A DNA stretch of 18,343 bases from an uncultured Bacilli bacterium (GTDB lineage Bacteria > Bacillota_I > Bacilli_A > RF39 > UBA660), in the NCBI GenBank assembly GCA_947591565.1, contig CANQDH010000005.1, positions 1-18,343 of the forward strand. The letters are read 5' to 3'. Under the pieces are notes generated by a model that made no database searches, had not been told where the DNA came from, and saw only the letters and a program-made list of their open reading frames with translations. The position numbers and the translations under genes are program-made. Of this stretch, positions 13,931 through 18,343 are shown piece by piece; positions within the stretch are counted from its first letter, which is position 1; every line of letters begins with the position of its first letter.

Positions 13931-14932
13931 TTGGATAACGAGAGAATTATCACATCAAATGAATTAAAGGAAGATTCTTTTGAAAAAACGATTAGACCTG
14001 TTACCTTAGATGAATATATAGGTCAAACAGAAGTAAAAGAAAATTTAGGAGTATATATTAAAGCTGCCAAAATGCGTGATGAATCATTAGATCATGTACT
14101 TTTATATGGTCCTCCTGGTTTAGGTAAAACAACCCTTGCTTACATTATTGCAAACGAAATGGGGTCAAACATTAAAACGGCTAGTGGACCTGCTATTGAA
14201 AAAAGTGGTGATTTAGCGGCTATTTTATCTTCTTTAGAGCCGGGTGATGTTTTATTTATTGATGAAATACATCGTATTCCCAGATATATTGAAGAAATAT
14301 TATATTCAGCTATGGAAGATTTTACTTTAGATATTGTGGTTGGAAATGATTCAAGTAGCCGAAGTATTAGGATTGATCTTCCACCATTTACGCTAGTAGG
14401 TGCAACGACAAGAGCAGGTGATTTAACAGGACCTCTTAGAGATCGTTTTGGAATTGTTTCTAAACTGCAGTTTTATAGTGAAAAAGAACTAAAACAAATT
14501 ATAGAAAGAACAAGCAGGGTATTAGAAGCACCTATTGATGATGATGCAGCTTTATCCCTTGCAAGAAGAAGTAGAGGTACTCCTCGAATTGCGAATCGTT
14601 TATTTAAACGAATTAGGGATTATGCTTTAGTCATGGGAAATGGCGTTATTGATAATGAAATTACGAATTATGCTCTCGATAAACTTAAAGTAGATAAATT
14701 AGGATTAGATGATACCGATTATAATTTATTAAAGGCTATTATTGAACGATTTAATGGAGGACCAGTTGGTATAGAAGCTTTAGCTTCAAGTATAGGTGAG
14801 GAACAAACAACTATTGAAGATGTTTATGAACCATATCTTTTACAGCAAGGACTTTTAAAAAGAACAAGTAGAGGAAGAGTTGTAACAGAAAAAGCTTATG
14901 AACATTTAGGCATACCATATAAAATGAATTAG
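13931..14932 (+). CDS. ruvB: Holliday junction branch migration DNA helicase RuvB
   Basis: The AAA+ motor that drives branch migration with RuvA. The 333-residue length is standard. Motifs: RPVTLDEYIGQ (22-32), Walker A GPPGLGKT (60-67), Walker B LFIDEIH (108-114), sensor 1 GATTR (157-161), and the arginine finger in GPLRDRFG (Arg170). The C-terminal winged helix (about 255-325) ends TSRGRVVTEKAYEHLG. The start is a TTG, with GGTGAG 6-12 bases upstream; no ATG is available in a fitting position, and TTG puts the N-terminus at the expected distance from the RPxxLxEYIGQ motif. Co-transcribed with ruvA. In the sequence that follows the stop codon, homology to an unrelated family begins at once (rhuM relic), marking an insertion or deletion boundary. 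Confidence 0.96.
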   Translation: MDNERIITSNELKEDSFEKTIRPVTLDEYIGQTEVKENLGVYIKAAKMRDESLDHVLLYGPPGLGKTTLAYIIANEMGSNIKTASGPAIEKSGDLAAILSSLEPGDVLFIDEIHRIPRYIEEILYSAMEDFTLDIVVGNDSSSRSIRIDLPPFTLVGATTRAGDLTGPLRDRFGIVSKLQFYSEKELKQIIERTSRVLEAPIDDDAALSLARRSRGTPRIANRLFKRIRDYALVMGNGVIDNEITNYALDKLKVDKLGLDDTDYNLLKAIIERFNGGPVGIEALASSIGEEQTTIEDVYEPYLLQQGLLKRTSRGRVVTEKAYEHLGIPYKMN

Positions 14933-15065
14933 AAAGTAAAAAATATTTTTCAAGACTATGAACTTGATGAAAAAGTAGTTGTCAAGTATTCCTCGGTAAC
15001 TGCTTTAAATGGAGAAGTGTCAAACTAAAATTTGTAATCTTGATGATATAATTGCAGTTTTGTAA
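14933..15065 (+). pseudogene. Decayed fragment of a RhuM-family (virulence protein RhuM-like) gene
   Basis: In the frame of ruvB, directly after its stop, the DNA reads KVKNIFQDYELDEKVVVKYS and then SVTALNGEVSN before TAA at 15026. This matches the RhuM-family segment '(H)IKNIFxxGELDExxVV' that follows its helix-turn-helix. In another frame, from 15018, it continues QTKICNLDDIIAVL and stop at 15063; 'YNLDMIIAVGYRV' is the hallmark next motif of the same family. So one frameshift (about 15017-15020) and truncations at both ends have destroyed the gene. The N-terminal DNA-binding part is missing and nothing after IIAV is recognisable. RhuM-like genes are common accessory genes on mobile and pathogenicity islands. 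Basis: motif resemblance from memory, two motifs in the right order and spacing. Confidence 0.7.
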
Positions 15066-15319
15066 AACTAAAAAAAAAACAAATTATAAATTTTTATTAA
15101 TTTCAAGATTTTATTGCTATTACTAGATGAATGTTTAGAAATTCTTTGTTCAACAACAATTGGATTAAAATTGTTAAATAAAAAAAACTTGTAACTAATA
15201 AAGTTTGCGAGTAACCTTCAATTTTAGATAAACAAACCATAATATTAGTGAATCAATATCGTGTAAAAGATAGAAAATGTTGTAGATGTATTTTTAAAAT
15301 TAGGAAAGGAGGAAAATCG
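15066..15319 (+). other. Non-coding stretch between the rhuM relic and the KilA-N gene
   Basis: I see no intact gene here. It has a run of ten A (15070-15079), a short open frame (15085-15195) without a usable start or ribosome binding site, and an inverted repeat AACAATT…AATTGTT (15154-15174) without a T run. It may contain more of the decayed rhuM gene beyond recognition. A GTG at 15248 opens 24 in-frame codons before the KilA-N start, but without a ribosome binding site. Confidence 0.5.
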
Positions 15320-16129
15320 ATGTTAGAATTAAAAGTAGATAATCAAATCATTAATTATATTAAAATAAATGATGAAGATTATATTTCTATTACAGATATG
15401 CTTAAATCAAAGGATGGAGAATTTTTTGTATCTGATTGGCTTAGAAATAGAAATACTATTGAATTTTTGGGAATTTGGGAAGAACTTCATAATCCTAATT
15501 TTAATTATGGCGAATTCGCCATAATTAAAGGTCAAGCAGGTTTAAATAGTTATAAGATTAGTGTCAAAGAGTGGGTTAATAAAACAAATGCTATTGGCAT
15601 AATATCAAAAGCTGGAAGATATGGTGGAACATATGCTCATAAGGATATTGCTTTTGAATTTGGTATGTGGATTAGTCCAAAATTTAAATTGATGTTAATA
15701 AAAGAGTTTGAAAGATTAAAACAGGAGGAACAAAAACAGCTAGGATGGAGTGCTAAAAGGGAATTATCAAAAATTAATTATAGAATTCATACTGAAGCAA
15801 TTAAAAATAATTTAATACCTCCAAAATTAAACAAAGCACAAATAAATTTTGTTTACGCCGAAGAAGCTGATGTGTTAAATATGGCATTATTTGGAATGAC
15901 AGCAAAAGAATGGCGAGAAAAAAATACTAGTTTAAGTGGGAATATGAGAGATTATGCTTCTATTGATGAACTGATATGTTTAGCAAATTTAGAAAATTTA
16001 AATTCAGTATTTATTAATTATGGATTAACTCAAGCTGAAAGACTTGAAAAATTGAATAAAATTGCTATTTCACAGATAAAGATACTATCAGAAAATAATA
16101 TGAAATATAAGTTATTTAGGAAGGAGTAA
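15320..16129 (+). CDS. KilA-N domain DNA-binding protein
   Basis: A 269-residue protein of the KilA-N family found on phages, plasmids and genomic islands in gut bacteria. The KilA-N domain spans about 8-135: ISITDMLKSKDGE (22-34), SDWLRNRNTIEFLGIWEELHNPNFNYGEF (38-66), AGLNSYKISVKEWVNKTNAIGI (73-94), and KAGRYGGTYAHKDIAFEFGMWISPKFKLMLIKEFERLK (97-134). The second half carries the usual conserved partner region LSKINYRIHTEAIKNNLIPP (149-168) and ADVLNMALFGMTAKEWRE (183-200). It should bind DNA; the biological role of the family is not established. The ATG at 15320 is favoured by a strong GGAAAGGAGG; an in-frame GTG at 15248 is not. All family motifs look intact, in contrast to the rotten rhuM relic upstream. 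It contains a 30-bp perfect palindrome. Confidence 0.9.
   Translation: MLELKVDNQIINYIKINDEDYISITDMLKSKDGEFFVSDWLRNRNTIEFLGIWEELHNPNFNYGEFAIIKGQAGLNSYKISVKEWVNKTNAIGIISKAGRYGGTYAHKDIAFEFGMWISPKFKLMLIKEFERLKQEEQKQLGWSAKRELSKINYRIHTEAIKNNLIPPKLNKAQINFVYAEEADVLNMALFGMTAKEWREKNTSLSGNMRDYASIDELICLANLENLNSVFINYGLTQAERLEKLNKIAISQIKILSENNMKYKLFRKE
15500..15529. repeat. 30-bp perfect palindrome within the KilA-N gene
   Basis: The half-site TTTAATTATGGCGAA is followed with no spacer by its exact reverse complement. The centre is an EcoRI-type GAATTC inside GGCGAATTCGCC, a GC-rich core in AT-rich DNA. It encodes residues 61-70 of the protein (FNYGEFAIIK), a conserved part of the KilA-N domain. Confidence 0.9.
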
Positions 16130-16134
16130 AGAAT

Positions 16135-16353
16135 ATGAAAATCGATTGGTTATCTCTTATTATAGGTGCGGTTTCTAGTTGGCTTATTACAAAAATTTAC
16201 TATGAAAAAGCAAAAACAGATAGTGATATGAATGCTAAAAAAAAGAATATCAATGATGAAAAAAAACATCAAGAAATAATTGAAAAATTAGATGATATAA
16301 AAGATAATAGTATAAAATATGAAATAGTAGAAGAATGGGAAGAAGAAAAATAA
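16135..16353 (+). CDS. Small membrane protein with charged coiled-coil tail, 72 residues
   Basis: Unrecognised. Residues 4-22 (DWLSLIIGAVSSWLITKIY) form one membrane helix with no cleavage site, followed by a strongly charged Lys/Asp/Glu tail (about 23-72) likely to form a coiled coil in the cytosol. GGAAGGAGT lies 8-16 bases before the ATG and only five bases separate it from the KilA-N stop, so both genes are translated from one mRNA. The arrangement suggests a two-gene module in which the small protein works with, or at the membrane for, the KilA-N protein; that is inference from position. It resembles phage holin-like or small accessory proteins in shape only. Confidence 0.72.
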   Translation: MKIDWLSLIIGAVSSWLITKIYYEKAKTDSDMNAKKKNINDEKKHQEIIEKLDDIKDNSIKYEIVEEWEEEK

Positions 16354-16422
16354 ATAAAAATTGTTATAAGTTGATTATATTTAGTAGTCAAACTGAAAAA
16401 CTAATAAATAAGGAAGTGTATT

Positions 16423-17448
16423 ATGAAAACTGATGATTTTGATTATGAATTACCCACAGAATTAATTGCTCAAACACCTCTTGAAAAAAGAGATGCATCA
16501 AAATTACTTGTTTTAGATAAAAAAACTGGTGAGATAGAACATAAAAATTTTTTTGATATTTTATCTTATTTAAAAAAAGGTGATACTTTAGTTTTAAACG
16601 ATACAAAAGTTTTACCTGCAAGACTACATGGTACGAAAGAAAAGACAAATGCCCATATCGAAATATTAATGTTAAAAGAAATAGATAAAGATGAATGGGA
16701 ATGTCTAGTAAAACCTGCTAAAAGAGTAAGTGTAGGTGATATTATTTCGTTTGGTGATGGTCTATTAAAAGCAAGATGCACATGTCAAAAAGAAGAAGGC
16801 CTTAGACTTTTTAAACTAGAATATAGTGGCATTTTATATGAAGTATTAGATAAACTTGGCGAAATGCCCCTTCCACCATATATTCATGAAAAATTAAAAG
16901 ATAAAAATCGCTATCAAACCGTTTATGCTAAAAATGAAGGTAGTAGTGCCGCACCAACAGCAGGTTTACATTTTACAAAAGAATTACTTGAAAAAATTAA
17001 AGAAAAAGGTGTTGATATTGTTTATGTAACACTTCATGTTGGACTTGGTACATTTAGACCTGTTAATGTTGAAGATGTTACAAAACATAAAATGCATAGT
17101 GAATTTTATATGATGAGTAAAGAAGCCGCATCTATTTTAAATAAGGCTAAAGAAAATAAAACAAGGATTATCAGTGTTGGAACAACAACAACAAGAGTTC
17201 TTGAAACCATCCAAAAAACATATCACGAATTTAGAGAAACAAGTGGCTGGACAGATATTTTTATATATCCGGGCTATAAATTTGAAGCAATTGATGCTTT
17301 AATCACCAATTTTCATCTTCCTAAATCAACTCTTGTTATGTTAGTTAGTGCTTTAGCTGGAAAAGATAATATTATGAGAGCTTATAAAGAAGCTATTGAA
17401 AGGGAATATCGCTTTTTTTCCTTTGGCGATAGTATGTTTATAAAATAA
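16423..17448 (+). CDS. queA: tRNA preQ1(34) S-adenosylmethionine ribosyltransferase-isomerase QueA
   Basis: QueA moves the ribosyl part of S-adenosylmethionine to preQ1 at the wobble base of tRNAs with GUN anticodons, giving epoxyqueuosine. The 341-residue protein has the standard length and family motifs: FDYELPTELIAQTPLEKRDASKLLVL (6-31), LVLNDTKVLPARLHG (56-70), PLPPYIH (149-155), NRYQTVYAKNEGSSAAPTAGLHFT (162-185), HVGLGTFRPV, SVGTTTTRVLE, and the end YRFFSFGDSMFI. Nothing key is missing. GGAAG precedes the ATG at a normal distance. ruvA-ruvB-queA(-tgt) is a frequent order in Firmicutes; here about 1.5 kb of accessory DNA separates ruvB from queA, and no tgt follows. The next gene starts on the last base of its stop codon. 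Confidence 0.96.
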   Translation: MKTDDFDYELPTELIAQTPLEKRDASKLLVLDKKTGEIEHKNFFDILSYLKKGDTLVLNDTKVLPARLHGTKEKTNAHIEILMLKEIDKDEWECLVKPAKRVSVGDIISFGDGLLKARCTCQKEEGLRLFKLEYSGILYEVLDKLGEMPLPPYIHEKLKDKNRYQTVYAKNEGSSAAPTAGLHFTKELLEKIKEKGVDIVYVTLHVGLGTFRPVNVEDVTKHKMHSEFYMMSKEAASILNKAKENKTRIISVGTTTTRVLETIQKTYHEFRETSGWTDIFIYPGYKFEAIDALITNFHLPKSTLVMLVSALAGKDNIMRAYKEAIEREYRFFSFGDSMFIK

Positions 17449-18343
17449 TGTATAATGATAAGTTAATTAATGATGCTTTAAGTGAATATCTTGAAGACAC
17501 ATTAAATGATAATTTTCTGTTTATTGAAAGCTTAAACGATATTATTTTGAAAAATAAGGTTAATTTAAAGGTACGAAAATATGATGAAAAAATTGATTTA
17601 GATTATTCTTTATCACTTGCTTATTCTTTTTTTAAAACGTTAAGTGAGGAATATGCTTCTTATTTTGAAACAAGAGTATATGATGGTACCATATTAGTTA
17701 GTGAAGATTGTTTAATGAGTCAGTCTTATTATGATAAAATAGACCAAGCAAGAGTTATTTTACTTAAGCCAACATATACTATCGAAGATACTTTTGTCTT
17801 AGTTCATGAAGTTCTTCACGATATGAATTTAAATCCTCAAAAAAATACTTTCCATAGATTGCTTTTTACTGAAACTATTTCTATGTTAGGTGAAAGACTT
17901 GCTGAAGATTTTTTAAAGGAAAACCATATATGCATGAAAGATAATTATAAACCCCAAATACATTCTTTAATGTCAGTTTATCAAATGGCTCTTTATAATC
18001 GTGTTGATTTAGAACTTATTAAAAAATTTCTTTCGAATGGATATGTTAGCATCCCTGATTTAAAAGAGATACTTGATAGTAGTGGTGAAGACATTTTTTA
18101 TGATAGTACAGATTGTTTAATAAGTGATTCATGTCCGTCAGTTGATTTTGAACAAAGATATATTATAGGTGAATTATTATCTAACTATATGTATGAACGT
18201 ATTAAACATCATCCTAAATATTTATGTGAATTATTAGAACTTAACAGTATTATGAATGACTTTTCTTTTGAAGATTTTCTTAAATATTTAGATCTTGATA
18301 TCGAAGATAATAACTTTTTAACTATGTCTCAGGAAAGTTTAAA
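17448..18343 (+). CDS. Unknown protein with HExxH metallopeptidase-like motif, 3' end outside window
   Basis: The ATG overlaps the queA stop by one base (TAATG), and the frame is then open for 298 codons to the window edge, so the gene is real but cut off. No named family is recognised. At 120-124 it has HEVLH in a hydrophobic context (EDTFVLVHEVLHDMNLNP), the standard zincin zinc-binding helix, followed by RLLFTETISMLGERLAEDFL, where Glu142 (17 residues after the second His) or Glu149 could be a third ligand. The rest is helical and acidic, without signal peptide or membrane segment, so it is probably intracellular. Coupling to queA suggests co-expression but not a shared pathway. It may be a distant relative of the degenerate protein encoded at 2906, though spacing differs. 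Confidence 0.8.
   Translation, partial: MYNDKLINDALSEYLEDTLNDNFLFIESLNDIILKNKVNLKVRKYDEKIDLDYSLSLAYSFFKTLSEEYASYFETRVYDGTILVSEDCLMSQSYYDKIDQARVILLKPTYTIEDTFVLVHEVLHDMNLNPQKNTFHRLLFTETISMLGERLAEDFLKENHICMKDNYKPQIHSLMSVYQMALYNRVDLELIKKFLSNGYVSIPDLKEILDSSGEDIFYDSTDCLISDSCPSVDFEQRYIIGELLSNYMYERIKHHPKYLCELLELNSIMNDFSFEDFLKYLDLDIEDNNFLTMSQESL

Noticed and set aside
15154..15174. AACAATT…AATTGTT hairpin as a terminator after ruvB
   Set aside because: No T run follows on either strand and it is over 220 bases from the ruvB stop.
15248..15319. 24-residue N-terminal extension of the KilA-N protein with a CxRC motif
   Set aside because: There is no ribosome binding site at the GTG, whereas GGAAAGGAGG precedes the ATG at 15320, and family proteins start near that point.

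Overview
This is an AT-rich window (well under one third G+C by eye) with Firmicutes-type gene content. It uses the standard code: every tryptophan I checked is TGG, no gene is interrupted by TGA, and TGA appears once, as a stop. Cell-wall genes (LysM repeats, a glucosaminidase-like protein) argue against a wall-less mollicute. The best guess is an uncultured, gut-type member of the Bacilli near the Mollicutes. That placement is inference only.

Left part (1-6391): the 3' end of a LysM protein; a ClpC-type AAA+ unfoldase; two unknown genes overlapping by ATGA, the first looking like a metallopeptidase fold that lost its zinc histidines; and two overlapping M16 peptidase genes, one with HxxEH and one without (the YmfF/YmfH arrangement). 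The section is protein quality control and peptide processing.

Middle part (6554-10608): a membrane-anchored glucosaminidase-like protein, an AI-2E family permease, an unknown membrane protein, an ArsP_2-type metal permease with a Cys/His loop, and MutM. A bidirectional hairpin ends mutM and also contains the stop codon of a start-less open frame on the minus strand. Beside it lies a compact promoter-hairpin-terminator unit that may encode a small RNA. The minus strand then carries a UPF0316 (YebE-like) membrane protein and an unknown 120-residue protein.

Right part (11893-18343): a Bax inhibitor-1 family membrane protein with a dyad in its promoter, an unknown 170-residue protein behind a strong promoter, ruvA, ruvB, an accessory insert, queA, and an unfinished HExxH protein. 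The often-seen ruvA-ruvB-queA order is interrupted by a decayed rhuM relic that begins right after the ruvB stop, then an intact KilA-N family gene and a small membrane/coiled-coil gene. This insert is the most evident accessory island. The KilA-N gene contains a perfect 30-bp palindrome.

A recurring layout: at five genes a -10-like hexamer lies about six bases before the Shine-Dalgarno core, so mRNAs would start at or just before the ribosome binding site. All functions are read from sequence motifs and memory of families; no searches were run.
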